Assembly (NCBI RefSeq): GCF_018324685.1
Contig: NZ_AP023354.1
Span: 4,898,001 to 4,962,000, forward strand
DNA from: Actinocatenispora sera
GTDB taxonomy: Bacteria > Actinomycetota > Actinomycetes > Mycobacteriales > Micromonosporaceae
Reading direction: 5' to 3'
DNA length: 64,000 nt
The notes below the pieces were generated by a model. The model was given only the letters and a program-made list of their open reading frames with translations, had not been told where the DNA came from and searched no databases. The translations under genes and the position numbers were made by a program. Below are positions 41,181 to 49,386 of this stretch, one piece after another (position 1 is the stretch's first letter; each line of letters opens with the position of its first letter).

Positions 41181-42100
41181 CAGCCGCGCTCGGCGAGCCG
41201 GTGCGGCTCGGGGATGTCGTCGACGTTGATGCCGACCATCGCCTCGCCCAGCCCGCGGGACACCTTGGCGATCACGTCCGGGTCGTCGTGGAAGGTGGTC
41301 GCCTTGACGATCGCGGCGGCGCGCTTGGCCGGATCACCGGACTTGAAGATGCCGGAACCGACGAACACGCCCTCGGCGCCGAGCTGCATCATCATCGCCG
41401 CGTCGGCCGGGGTGGCGATACCGCCGGCGGTGAACAGCACGACCGGCAGCTTGCCGGTGCGCGCGACCTCGGCGACCAGCTCGTACGGCGCCTGCAGCTC
41501 CTTCGCGGCGACGAACAGCTCGTCGCCGCTCATCGAGGTCAGCCGGGCGATCTCGGCGCGGATCCTGCGCATGTGGGTGGTCGCGTTGGACACGTCGCCG
41601 GTGCCCGCCTCGCCCTTGGAGCGGATCATCGCCGCACCCTCGGTGAGCCGGCGCAGCGCCTCGCCCAGGTTCGTCGCGCCGCACACGAACGGCACCGTGA
41701 ACTGCCACTTGTCGATGTGGTTGGCGTAGTCGGCCGGGGTCAGCACCTCGGACTCGTCGATGTAGTCGACGCCGAGCGACTGCAGCACCTGCGCCTCGAC
41801 GAAGTGCCCGATCCGGGCCTTGGCCATCACCGGGATCGACACCGCGTTGACGATGCCGTCGATCAGGTCGGGATCGCTCATCCGGGCCACGCCGCCCTGT
41901 GCCCGGATGTCGGCCGGCACCCGCTCCAGCGCCATCACCGCGACCGCGCCGGCGTCCTCGGCGATCTTCGCCTGCTCGGCGGTCACGACGTCCATGATCA
42001 CGCCGCCCTTGAGCATCTCCGCCATGCCGCGCTTGACGCGGGCGGTACCGGTGCCGGGCGCGCTGTTCGCGCCGCTTTCGGAAGTGGGCTCGGTGGTCAC
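41177..42100 (-). CDS. pdxS: Pyridoxal 5'-phosphate synthase lyase subunit
   Basis: Builds PLP from ribose 5-phosphate, glyceraldehyde 3-phosphate and ammonia. The 307-aa (beta/alpha)8 enzyme has [17 protein letters not shown] with Asp37, Lys94 in [11 protein letters not shown] (Schiff-base lysine), RSKGEAGTG and [16 protein letters not shown]. The first 20 residues are a variable leader. GTG start at 42100 with AAAGGAG upstream. No MocR-type PdxR gene lies nearby; the 253-bp gap upstream shows no gene. Confidence 0.97.
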   Translation of the reverse strand: MTTEPTSESGANSAPGTGTARVKRGMAEMLKGGVIMDVVTAEQAKIAEDAGAVAVMALERVPADIRAQGGVARMSDPDLIDGIVNAVSIPVMAKARIGHFVEAQVLQSLGVDYIDESEVLTPADYANHIDKWQFTVPFVCGATNLGEALRRLTEGAAMIRSKGEAGTGDVSNATTHMRRIRAEIARLTSMSGDELFVAAKELQAPYELVAEVARTGKLPVVLFTAGGIATPADAAMMMQLGAEGVFVGSGIFKSGDPAKRAAAIVKATTFHDDPDVIAKVSRGLGEAMVGINVDDIPEPHRLAERGW

Positions 42101-42353
42101 GACCGACGCGCTCCTTTTCCTGATCGCCGATGTCTGCCGGTGTCCGGCCTGCGCCGAACGGGTGGCCTGCCCGCCCGGACCGGACCGGACGTCGGTACCG
42201 CGGGGCTCGCGATGCCGGGGCGCCTGGTCGGCCGCGCCGACAGCAGTTTCATCCTACCCATCGCGGCGGATCACCCCAGCCGTGAGAGGCGCGCCTCACA
42301 AGCCACTCGCCGGGCGCTGAACAGGCCGAACCCCGACGAACCCGCCCGCCGGG

Positions 42354-42881
42354 TCACGGGGTGGGCAGCGGCGTGGCCGGGGCGACCGGCCCCGGGTCGT
42401 CGATGTCGAAGTAGCTGGGCCGCGGATGGCGGCGGGCCAGCCGCAGCAGCCGGACGACCCGCTGGGTGCGCACCGCGAGCGCGTCCCGGACCAGATCGGT
42501 GTGTACCTGCCGGGCGAGGGCCACCCGGCGCGACGCGGCGTCGAGGGCCGCGACGTCCGGCTCGTCCGGCCCCAGCGGCAGCTCGCGCAGTAGCCGGGTC
42601 AGGTCGTTCTCCGCGGCCTCGCGGTCCGGCGGGGCGCTGTCCACCGCGACCCGGGCGGCACCCCGCACCGCGACCGCCTGCCCGGCCCACGCGTCCCCGC
42701 GCTCGCGCAGGGCCGCCTCGGCGAGCCCCGCGACCAGCACCGCGCGGCGGCGCAGCTGAGCATCCAGGGCCGAGCTCGCACCGGCGGCACGCGCGTGCAG
42801 TCGATCGACCCGGGCCGCGAGCCAGGTCAGGTAGGTGGCGACCAGGACCACCAGGACGACGACTCCGACCAGCCACCTCAC
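42354..42881 (-). CDS. LemA-like single-pass membrane protein
   Basis: The 175-aa protein starts with a TM helix (RWLVGVVVLVVLVATYLTWLA) and continues as a helical domain with VDRLHARAAGASSALDAQLRRRAVLVAGLAE, which resembles the LemA signature (a helix pair with ID-QL-RRADL). It ends in a Pro-rich tail. The GTG at 42881 was chosen because the TM follows at once, as in related actinobacterial proteins; another GTG at 42938 would add 19 Arg/Gly-rich residues. It lies after pimA, where mycobacteria have a different gene. Function unknown; a link to PIM or envelope lipid synthesis is contextual only. Confidence 0.68.
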   Translation of the reverse strand: MRWLVGVVVLVVLVATYLTWLAARVDRLHARAAGASSALDAQLRRRAVLVAGLAEAALRERGDAWAGQAVAVRGAARVAVDSAPPDREAAENDLTRLLRELPLGPDEPDVAALDAASRRVALARQVHTDLVRDALAVRTQRVVRLLRLARRHPRPSYFDIDDPGPVAPATPLPTP

Positions 42882-42971
42882 GTCGGGAATGGTAGCCGGC
42901 CGGCCGGTACGGGCACCGCCCGCGGCGCGCCGAGCCACCCGTCGGGGCTGGTGACGCGGCTGAATCTCGAC

Positions 42972-44339
42972 TCAGCGCTGCCGGGTCGTCGCCCGGCGCA
43001 GCCGGCGGCGCGGGCTGCGCCGGCCCTCGTCCCAGCCGTCGGGGCCCGGCTCGCCGTCCGGCGACAGTGCACCCGGCTCGCCGTCCGGCGGCAGCGCACC
43101 CGGCTCGCCGTCCGGCGACAGTGCACCCGGCTCGCCGTCCGGCGGCAGTGCACCCGGCTCGCTGTCGCGCAGGACCGCGGCGAGCCGCTGGCTCAGCGTC
43201 GGGTCGTCGCCGCGCACGGTCGGCGCGTTGCTCGTGGCCTCGATGGCCGAGTTGTACACCTCCAGCACCCGCTGGGCCACCGTCGGCCAGTCGTACCCGG
43301 CGACCACTTCGCTGCCCCGGGCGGCGAGGGCCGCCCGGCGCGGCGCGTCGTCGAGCAGCGGGCCGAGCTCTGCCGCCAGCGACTCCGCATGCCCGGTACG
43401 GAACAGGGCGCCGGCGCTGCCGTTGTCGAGTACCCGGCGAAACGCGTCCAGGTCGCTCGCGAGCACCGTGGTGCCGGCTGCCATCGCCTCGGTCAGGATC
43501 ATCCCGAACGACTCGCCGCCGGTGTTGGGGGCGCAGTACACGTCGACCGAGCGCAGCATCCGCGCCTTGTCGTCCTCGCTGACGCGGCCGAGGAACGTCA
43601 CCCGGTCGCGCAGGGTCGCGGGCAGCCGCTGGTACAGGTCGTCCTCCTCGCCGGGGCCGGCCACCAGCAGGCGCAGCCGGGGGCGCTCGGTGGCGAGGCG
43701 GGCCATCGCCGCGGTCAGGATGTCGAACCCCTTGCGCGGTTCGGTGAACCGGCCGAGGAAGCCGACGGTGGTCCCGTCGTGGTCCCAGCCGGGCAGCGGC
43801 TCGGCATGCGCGTACCGGTCGATCAGGACGCCGTTGGGGATCTCGACCGCACCGCCGCCGAGGTGCTCCACCTGGGCGCGGCGGGCCAGCGCGCTGACCG
43901 CGATCCGGGCGGTGATCTTTTCCAGTACCAGCTGCAGCCCGGCCTGCGCGGCGGCGAGCGCCTTGGACCGGCCGCCGGTGGCGAAGTGGAACGTCGCGAC
44001 GACCGGGCCGCGGGCGGCCAGGCAGGCCAGCAGCGACAGGCTCGGCGACATCGGCTCGTGCACGTGCAGCACGTCGAACCGGCCTGCCGACAGCCACCGC
44101 CGTACCCGGGTCGCCGAGATCGGGCCGAACGAGACCCGGGCGACGGAACCGTTGTAGCGCAACGGAACCGCACGCCCGGCCGGCACGACGTAACCGGGCA
44201 GGTGGGTCTCGTCCTCGGCCGGGGCAAGCACGCTGACCCGGTGCCCGAGCGCGATCAGCGTCTCGGCCAGGTCACGCACGTGCCACTGGACTCCCCCGGG
44301 TACGTCGAAGGAGAAGGGGCAGACGATGCCGACGCGCAT
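42972..44339 (-). CDS. pimA: Phosphatidylinositol mannosyltransferase PimA-like
   Basis: GT4 enzyme adding the first mannose from GDP-mannose to phosphatidylinositol. The 455-aa protein begins MRVGIVCPFSFDVPGGVQWHV, the family N-terminus, with GRFTEPRKGFDIL for the nucleotide and GESFGMILTEAMAAGT, the GT4 signature with its Glu. The ATG at 44339 was preferred over a GTG at 44345 that overlaps the acyltransferase stop. After about residue 385 the protein carries a tail of 9-residue repeats (EPGALSPDG / EPGALPPDG) not present in mycobacterial PimA, then a basic end. Confidence 0.93.
   Translation of the reverse strand: MRVGIVCPFSFDVPGGVQWHVRDLAETLIALGHRVSVLAPAEDETHLPGYVVPAGRAVPLRYNGSVARVSFGPISATRVRRWLSAGRFDVLHVHEPMSPSLSLLACLAARGPVVATFHFATGGRSKALAAAQAGLQLVLEKITARIAVSALARRAQVEHLGGGAVEIPNGVLIDRYAHAEPLPGWDHDGTTVGFLGRFTEPRKGFDILTAAMARLATERPRLRLLVAGPGEEDDLYQRLPATLRDRVTFLGRVSEDDKARMLRSVDVYCAPNTGGESFGMILTEAMAAGTTVLASDLDAFRRVLDNGSAGALFRTGHAESLAAELGPLLDDAPRRAALAARGSEVVAGYDWPTVAQRVLEVYNSAIEATSNAPTVRGDDPTLSQRLAAVLRDSEPGALPPDGEPGALSPDGEPGALPPDGEPGALSPDGEPGPDGWDEGRRSPRRRLRRATTRQR
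43045..43167. repeat. 27-bp minisatellite in the 3' end of pimA
   Basis: Unit cccggctcgccgtccggcga plus cagtgca (27 bp) occurs four times (43045-43071, 43072-43098, 43099-43125, 43126-43152) and partly a fifth. Copies alternate between gac and ggc at one codon, so the true period may be 54 bp. It encodes the EPGAL(S/P)PDG repeats. Confidence 0.95.
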
Positions 44340-44341
44340 CC

Positions 44342-45463
44342 TCACCGCACCCCGGTCGAGGTGTCCCGGCCGGCTTCGTCGGCCACCGGCACCGTCCGGG
44401 GGCTCGCCGCGGCATCGGCGGGCGCGCCGGACGCCGACTCATCGACGGATCGGCCGGCGATCGGGGCATCGTCGAGGCCACCGTCCTCGACGACAGCGCC
44501 GTCGGCCGCGGCGGCCGGGGCCTGCTGCCCGCGGGCGTCGCCGGCGGTGGTCGGGGCCTGCTGGCCGGGGGCGTCGGCGGCGGCGCGCGGCCGGTCGTCG
44601 AGCCAGAGCCGGGAGAGCATGTGCCAGTCGGCGGGATGGGCGGCGATACCGGCGGCGAGTTCGTCGGCCACGCGCTGGGTGAGCGTGGCGACCCGCTCGG
44701 ACAGGGCGCCCTCGGCCGGCACCGGCAGCGGACCGGTCAGCTTCGCGTACGTCCCGTCGTCGCCGAACCACAGCGACACCACGATCAGCGGCCGGCCGGT
44801 CTGGATCGCGAGCAGCGCCGGGCCGGGCGGCATCCGGGTGGGGTGGCCGAAGAACGTCACCGGGACGCCCCGGCTGGACATGTCGCGGTCGGCCAGCAGC
44901 GCGACGACCCCGCCGTCGCGCAGCCGCTCGGCGAGTGTGTCGATGGTGGCGCGGTCGGGGCCGCGGGTCGGCAGGATCTCCATCCCGAGACGCTGCCGGT
45001 AGGCGACGAACCGCTGGTAGAGCCCCTCGGGCTGGAGCCGCTCGGCGACCGCGGTGAGCCGGATGCCCTGCGAGGTCGCCCAGACACCGGCGTGCTCCCA
45101 GTTCGCCGCGTGCGGCAGGGCGAGCACGCAGCCACCGGCGACGGTGTCCAGCAGCTCCGGCGTGGTCAGGTGGAACGTCTCGGTCATCACCTGTGGCGGG
45201 ACGGCGGGCAGCCGGAAGGCCTCCAGCCAGTACCGCGCGTAGGACCGCATGCCCGCGCGCACCAGCTCGGCGAGGTCAGCCTCGCTGGGGCCGGGGCCGA
45301 CCACCCGGCGCAGGTTGCGGGTCAGCTGCCAGACGCCGCGGTTGCCGCGGTGGGTCAGCTGGTCGGCGGCGGCCCGGAAGATCCATCGGGCCAGGCCGGC
45401 CGGCATCAGCCGGACGAGCTTCCAGCCGGCCGCGTACGCCAGTTCGACGCCGCGGCCGCTCAC
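44342..45463 (-). CDS. Phosphatidylinositol mannoside acyltransferase (LpxL/HtrB fold)
   Basis: PatA-type enzyme acylating the mannose of PIM1/PIM2. The 373-aa protein has the acyltransferase H-x4-E motif, His118 and Glu123 in PHAANWEH, followed by the conserved blocks RLGMEILPTRG and LLADRDMSSRGV with FFGHPTRMPPGPALLA. It is flanked by pgsA (4-bp GTGA overlap) and pimA, the same set as in mycobacteria (patA). The last 75 residues are an Ala/Gly-rich tail with APGQQAP-like repeats, absent from mycobacterial PatA. Confidence 0.92.
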   Translation of the reverse strand: MSGRGVELAYAAGWKLVRLMPAGLARWIFRAAADQLTHRGNRGVWQLTRNLRRVVGPGPSEADLAELVRAGMRSYARYWLEAFRLPAVPPQVMTETFHLTTPELLDTVAGGCVLALPHAANWEHAGVWATSQGIRLTAVAERLQPEGLYQRFVAYRQRLGMEILPTRGPDRATIDTLAERLRDGGVVALLADRDMSSRGVPVTFFGHPTRMPPGPALLAIQTGRPLIVVSLWFGDDGTYAKLTGPLPVPAEGALSERVATLTQRVADELAAGIAAHPADWHMLSRLWLDDRPRAAADAPGQQAPTTAGDARGQQAPAAAADGAVVEDGGLDDAPIAGRSVDESASGAPADAAASPRTVPVADEAGRDTSTGVR

Positions 45464-46242
45464 GCGCCGGCCCCGCTGCCCGGCGAGGAGACCGGGTCGC
45501 CGGAGTCACCGTCGGCGGTACCCGCGGTGCCGATCGTGCCGGTGGTGGCTGCGGTGCCGGTGGTACCGGCCGGATCGGTGCCGGCGCGCTCGGGTGCCGG
45601 TGCGCTCGCGCCGCCGGTGCCCAGCGGGGTGCGCATCCCGGCGGCCTGCTTGCGCACGTACAGGATCCGCTGCGCGACGGTGATCAGCGACAGCACCGCG
45701 AGCACCCAGATCGCGATCCAGAAGACGATGTCCAGGCCGAAGATGTAGAACAGGCCGCCGACGCCGACGATGACCAGCCGCTCGGCCCGCTCGGCGATGC
45801 CGACGTTGCACTCGATGCCGACGCTCTGCGCCCTGGCCTTCGCGTACGAGATGACCTGGCCGGCGGCGAGGCAGATCAGCGCGCCGATCGCCGGCAGCGG
45901 GTGGCCGGTGTTGCCGAGCCAGAACGCCAGCGAACCGAACACCGCGGCGTCGGCGATGCGGTCCATGGTCGAGTCGAGGAACGCGCCGAACGGCGTCGAG
46001 TAGCCGCGGGCCCGGGCCATCGCACCGTCGAGCATGTCGGTGCAGACACTGAGTGTGATGATGATCAGCCCGGTGAGGATGTGGCCGCGGGCCACGAACC
46101 CGAGCGCGCCGACCAGCACCGCCCCGGTACCGATCAGGGTCACGACGTCCGGCGTGACACCGGCCCGCAGCAGGGCCTTGCCGACGGGGGCGGCGACACG
46201 AGCGGCGCCGGCCCTGCCCAGAACGCTCAAGATCTTCGCCAT
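45460..46242 (-). CDS. pgsA: Phosphatidylinositol-phosphate synthase (CDP-alcohol phosphatidyltransferase)
   Basis: Joins CDP-diacylglycerol with inositol 1-phosphate to give PI-phosphate, the precursor of all PIMs. The 260-aa protein has six TM segments and the CDP-alcohol signature with its four acids: Asp69, Asp72 (DMLDGAMARA), Asp90 and Asp94 (GAFLDSTMD). The C-terminal 50 residues form a Thr/Gly/Ala-rich tail (TGTAATTGTIGTAGTADG). The ATG at 46242 was chosen; the frame extends much further upstream but over non-coding sequence. First gene of the pgsA-acyltransferase-pimA operon. Confidence 0.93.
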   Translation of the reverse strand: MAKILSVLGRAGAARVAAPVGKALLRAGVTPDVVTLIGTGAVLVGALGFVARGHILTGLIIITLSVCTDMLDGAMARARGYSTPFGAFLDSTMDRIADAAVFGSLAFWLGNTGHPLPAIGALICLAAGQVISYAKARAQSVGIECNVGIAERAERLVIVGVGGLFYIFGLDIVFWIAIWVLAVLSLITVAQRILYVRKQAAGMRTPLGTGGASAPAPERAGTDPAGTTGTAATTGTIGTAGTADGDSGDPVSSPGSGAGA

Positions 46243-46558
46243 GCTCCCGCCAGGATGTTGGGAAATCCGCCCCGGTGCACCCGCTCCGGCCGGACGCCCG
46301 CACCCGCCGGCGGGCGCGGCTTCCCACCTTAACGGGTAGTCGACCATGCCGTGCAGCGCACCGTACCCGGCACTCAGCGTGTTGCCAGGAGGGCCGGCGT
46401 CGCCTCGCGCGAGCGCCGGCCCGTACCGTTCTCGGCGCCGCTGTCCGGCTGGCGCGTCGGGGTTGTGTCGATACAGGTGTGGGTGTGTGATCGGCGGCAG
46501 GCGGTGCGTGAGCAACGCGCCGCGGCGATCGTAACGGCCCGGCACGGGAGGTAGCAGG
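46243..46558. other. 316-bp divergent intergenic region between pgsA and EF-G2
   Basis: No gene can be supported here. A hairpin (GCCGGCG / CGCCGGC with an inner TCGC/GCGA pair) lies at 46393-46420. A TG-rich stretch (46465-46490) stands some 70-95 bp before the EF-G2 start, and GGGAGG (46548-46553) is its Shine-Dalgarno. Promoters for both genes must lie in this region but could not be fixed. Confidence 0.6.
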
Positions 46559-48754
46559 ATGGCACAGCGAGGCACGGGCCCGCAGAAAGGGTCCGAGAAG
46601 GGAGCCGCCGGCCCTGGGCCGGTGGTCGATGATCCGCGCAACCTGCGCAACGTGGTGGTGGTCGGGCACTCCGGCGTCGGGAAGACCACGCTGGTCGAGG
46701 CGCTGCTTACGGCCACCGGCACGATCGACCGCGCCGGTACCGTCACCGACGGCAGCACGGTCTGCGACGCCGACCCGGCGGCGGTGCGGCAGCAACGTTC
46801 GGTCAACCTGGCGGTGGCGCCGGTGCTGGTCGGCGACACGAAGATCAACTTCCTGGACACGCCCGGCTACTCCGACTTCGTCGGCGAGCTGCGGGCCGGG
46901 CTGCGGGCGGCGGACGCGGCGCTGTTCGTGGTCTCCGCCGTCGACGGGATGGACGCGGCCACCATCGCGCTGTGGGACGAGTGCGCCGCGGTGGGCCTGC
47001 CCCGCGGCGTGGTGGTCACCCGGCTGGACGCCGCGCGTGCCGACTTCGACGAGACCGTCGCGCTGTGCCAGCGGGTGTTCGGCGAGGGCGTGCTCCCGCT
47101 GTACCTGCCGGTGCACGGGGAGCGCGCCGCCGACGCGCCGGAGGATGCCGGTGAGCCGGTCGTCGGGCTGATCGGGCTGATCACCCAGACGGTGTTCGAC
47201 TACAGCAACGGGTACCCGCCGGCCGAGCAGCCGGCACAGGCCGCGCACGTCGAGGCGATCGAGGAGGCGCGCAACGCGCTGATCGAGGGGATCATCGCCG
47301 AGAGCGAGGACGAGACCCTGATGGACCGCTACCTGGACGGGGAGGCGATCGACGAGGCCACCCTGATCGCCGACCTGGAGAAGGCGGTGGCGCGCGGCTC
47401 CTTCTACCCGGTGATCCCGGTGGACGCGCCGAGTTCGGTGGGTCTGGACTCGGTGCTGTCGGGCATCGTGCGCGGCTTCCCCGGGCCGACCGAGCACAAC
47501 CTGCCCGCGGTCACCGACCTGGACGGTTCCCCGCGCGACCCGCTCACCGCCGACCCGTCCGGGCCGCTGGTGGCCGAGGTGGTCAAGACGACGATCGACC
47601 CGTACGTCGGCCGGGTCTCGCTGGTCCGGGTGTTCTCCGGCACGCTGACCCCGGAGGTGGCGGTGCACATCGCCGGGCACGGCCTGGCCGAGCGCGGCCA
47701 CCCCGACCACGACGCGGACGAGCGGGTCGCCCACCTCTACTCCCCCCTCGGTACCGCGCTGCGCGAGGTGCCGCGCTGCATCGCCGGCGACGTGTGCGCG
47801 GTGACCAAGTCCGGTACCGCGGAGACCGGCGACACGATCTCGGCGAAGTCCGATCCGCTGCTGATCGAGCAGTGGCAGATGCCCGAGCCGCTGCTGCCGG
47901 TGGCGATCGTGGCGCACACCCGTTCGGACGAGGACGCGCTGGCCCGCAACATGGCGCGGCTGGTGGCCGGCGATCCGACGCTGCGGCTGGAGCGCAACGC
48001 CGAGACCCGGCAGCTGGTGCTGTGGTGCATGGGCGAGGCGCACGCCGACGTGGTACTGGACCGGCTGCGCGCGGGTGGCGCCGAGATCGACACCGAGCCG
48101 GTACGGGTGGCGCTGCGGGAGACGTTCGCCGGCACCGGGGCGGGTCACGGTCGCCACGTCAAGCAGTCCGGCGGCCACGGTCAGTACGCGGTGTGCGACA
48201 TCGAGGTGACGCCGCTGCCCTCCGGGAGCGGCTTCGAGTACCTGGACAAGGTCGTCGGCGGCGCGGTGCCGCACCAGTACATCCCGAGCGTGGAGAAGGG
48301 CGTGGTGAACCAGCTCGCGGCGGGGCTCGCGGCCGGGTTCCCCGTGGTGGACGTGCGGGTGACGTTGACCGACGGGAAGGCGCATTCGGTCGACTCGTCG
48401 GACGCGGCGTTCCAGACCGCCGGCGCGCTGGCGCTCAAGGACGCCGCGGCGCAGGCCGGGGTGACGCTGCTGGAGCCGCTGGACGAGGTCGCCGTGCTGG
48501 TGCCGGACGGCCACGTCGGTACCGTGCTGTCCGACCTGTCGAGCCGCCGCGGCCGGGTGCTCGGGACCGAGCAGGAGCCGGGCGAGCGCACCCTGGTGCG
48601 GGCGGAGGTGCCGGCCACCGAGCTGCTGCGGTACTCCGTCGAGCTGCGCTCGATGACCAGCGGCACCGGCAGCTTCACCCGACACTTCGTCCGGTACGAG
48701 CCGATGCCGGCGCAGCTCGCGGACAAGATCCGGGCCGAGCACGCGGCACGCTGA
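46559..48754 (+). CDS. EF-G-like translational GTPase (EF-G2)
   Basis: Five-domain EF-G paralogue of 731 aa. P-loop GHSGVGKT (36-43), switch II DTPGYSDF (100-107) and domains II-V (SGGHGQYAVCDIEV, YIPSVEKGV, YSVELRSMTSGTGSF) are all present. The G4 motif that should read NKxD is TRLD (154-157), and the switch II DTPGHVDF has Tyr-Ser in place of His-Val. Mycobacterial EF-G2 (FusA2) has similar changes and is reported to bind GTP without ribosome-dependent GTPase activity. The role is unknown. Strong Shine-Dalgarno (GGGAGG). A leader of about 25 Gly-rich residues precedes domain I. Confidence 0.9.
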   Translation: MAQRGTGPQKGSEKGAAGPGPVVDDPRNLRNVVVVGHSGVGKTTLVEALLTATGTIDRAGTVTDGSTVCDADPAAVRQQRSVNLAVAPVLVGDTKINFLDTPGYSDFVGELRAGLRAADAALFVVSAVDGMDAATIALWDECAAVGLPRGVVVTRLDAARADFDETVALCQRVFGEGVLPLYLPVHGERAADAPEDAGEPVVGLIGLITQTVFDYSNGYPPAEQPAQAAHVEAIEEARNALIEGIIAESEDETLMDRYLDGEAIDEATLIADLEKAVARGSFYPVIPVDAPSSVGLDSVLSGIVRGFPGPTEHNLPAVTDLDGSPRDPLTADPSGPLVAEVVKTTIDPYVGRVSLVRVFSGTLTPEVAVHIAGHGLAERGHPDHDADERVAHLYSPLGTALREVPRCIAGDVCAVTKSGTAETGDTISAKSDPLLIEQWQMPEPLLPVAIVAHTRSDEDALARNMARLVAGDPTLRLERNAETRQLVLWCMGEAHADVVLDRLRAGGAEIDTEPVRVALRETFAGTGAGHGRHVKQSGGHGQYAVCDIEVTPLPSGSGFEYLDKVVGGAVPHQYIPSVEKGVVNQLAAGLAAGFPVVDVRVTLTDGKAHSVDSSDAAFQTAGALALKDAAAQAGVTLLEPLDEVAVLVPDGHVGTVLSDLSSRRGRVLGTEQEPGERTLVRAEVPATELLRYSVELRSMTSGTGSFTRHFVRYEPMPAQLADKIRAEHAAR

Positions 48755-48821
48755 CGACCGCGGGCCGCTTCCGGTCGGCGTCCCCGGCCGGATGCGGCCA
48801 CGTGCGCGGGCGAACGGCCAC

Positions 48822-48848
48822 CCGCGGCGACCGCGGAGGTCGCCGCGG
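48822..48848. terminator. Hairpin between convergent EF-G2 and MarR genes
   Basis: Perfect 11-bp arms (48822-48832, 48838-48848) around a 5-nt loop lie in the 99-bp gap between the two stop codons. The position suggests a bidirectional terminator, without T-tract. Confidence 0.7.
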
Positions 48849-48853
48849 CGCGG

Positions 48854-49333
48854 TCAGTCGTCGCCGGTCAACGCGTGCAGTGCCGGCAGCGCGGCCCGCA
48901 GCGCCGCCCGCTGCTCGTCGGTCAGCGCGGCGATGCGCTCCCGCAGTACCCGGGAGCGCGCCGACCGGTTGCCCTTGATCAGCGCGACACCTTCGGCGGT
49001 GGCGCGCACCAGGCTGGCCCGGCCGTCGGCCGGATCGGGCTCGCGGATCGCATAGCCGCCGGCCTCCAGGCCGGACAGCACCCGGGTCATGGTCGGTGCG
49101 CTGACGCCCTCCCGGGCGGCGAGGTCGCTGGGCCGCAGCGGCCCGAACCACACCACGGTGGCGAGCGCCGCGACGGCGGAGTGACCCAGCTGCGCCGGCG
49201 CCTTGCGGCGCACCAACCGGTTGAGCCGGGCCATCGCGACGAACAGGGCGGCGGCGTCGGCCGCGTACGGCTCGGCGGGGTCCGCGTCGGGCACGGTGTC
49301 GGCAGCGGCGGCCGTGGCGGGCTTGTCGGACAC
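48854..49333 (-). CDS. MarR-family transcriptional regulator
   Basis: The 159-aa protein has an Ala-rich leader (1-25) and a MarR winged helix: LGHSAVAALATVVWFGPLRPSDLAAREGVSAPTMTRVLSGLEAGGYAIREP, with the wing DPADGRASLVRAT. GTG start at 49333 behind GGAAGG; it lies 53 bp after the MFS exporter on the same strand, so the two probably form an operon with the regulator second. The likely function is repression of the exporter, lifted by an exported compound. Confidence 0.9.
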   Translation of the reverse strand: MSDKPATAAAADTVPDADPAEPYAADAAALFVAMARLNRLVRRKAPAQLGHSAVAALATVVWFGPLRPSDLAAREGVSAPTMTRVLSGLEAGGYAIREPDPADGRASLVRATAEGVALIKGNRSARSRVLRERIAALTDEQRAALRAALPALHALTGDD

Positions 49334-49386
49334 TGCCTTCCCCCTCTTCCCGGATCGCGGATGCCCCACCCTAGGCCACCGTGCTG

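Noticed and set aside
42286-42297. 12-bp palindrome GAGGCGCGCCTC upstream of pdxS as a PdxR site
   Set aside because: It lies about 190 bp from the pdxS start, consists only of common GC words, and no MocR-type gene is nearby.
43045-43167. Repeat array in pimA as a CRISPR
   Set aside because: Units are contiguous without spacers, in frame within a gene, and no cas genes are present.
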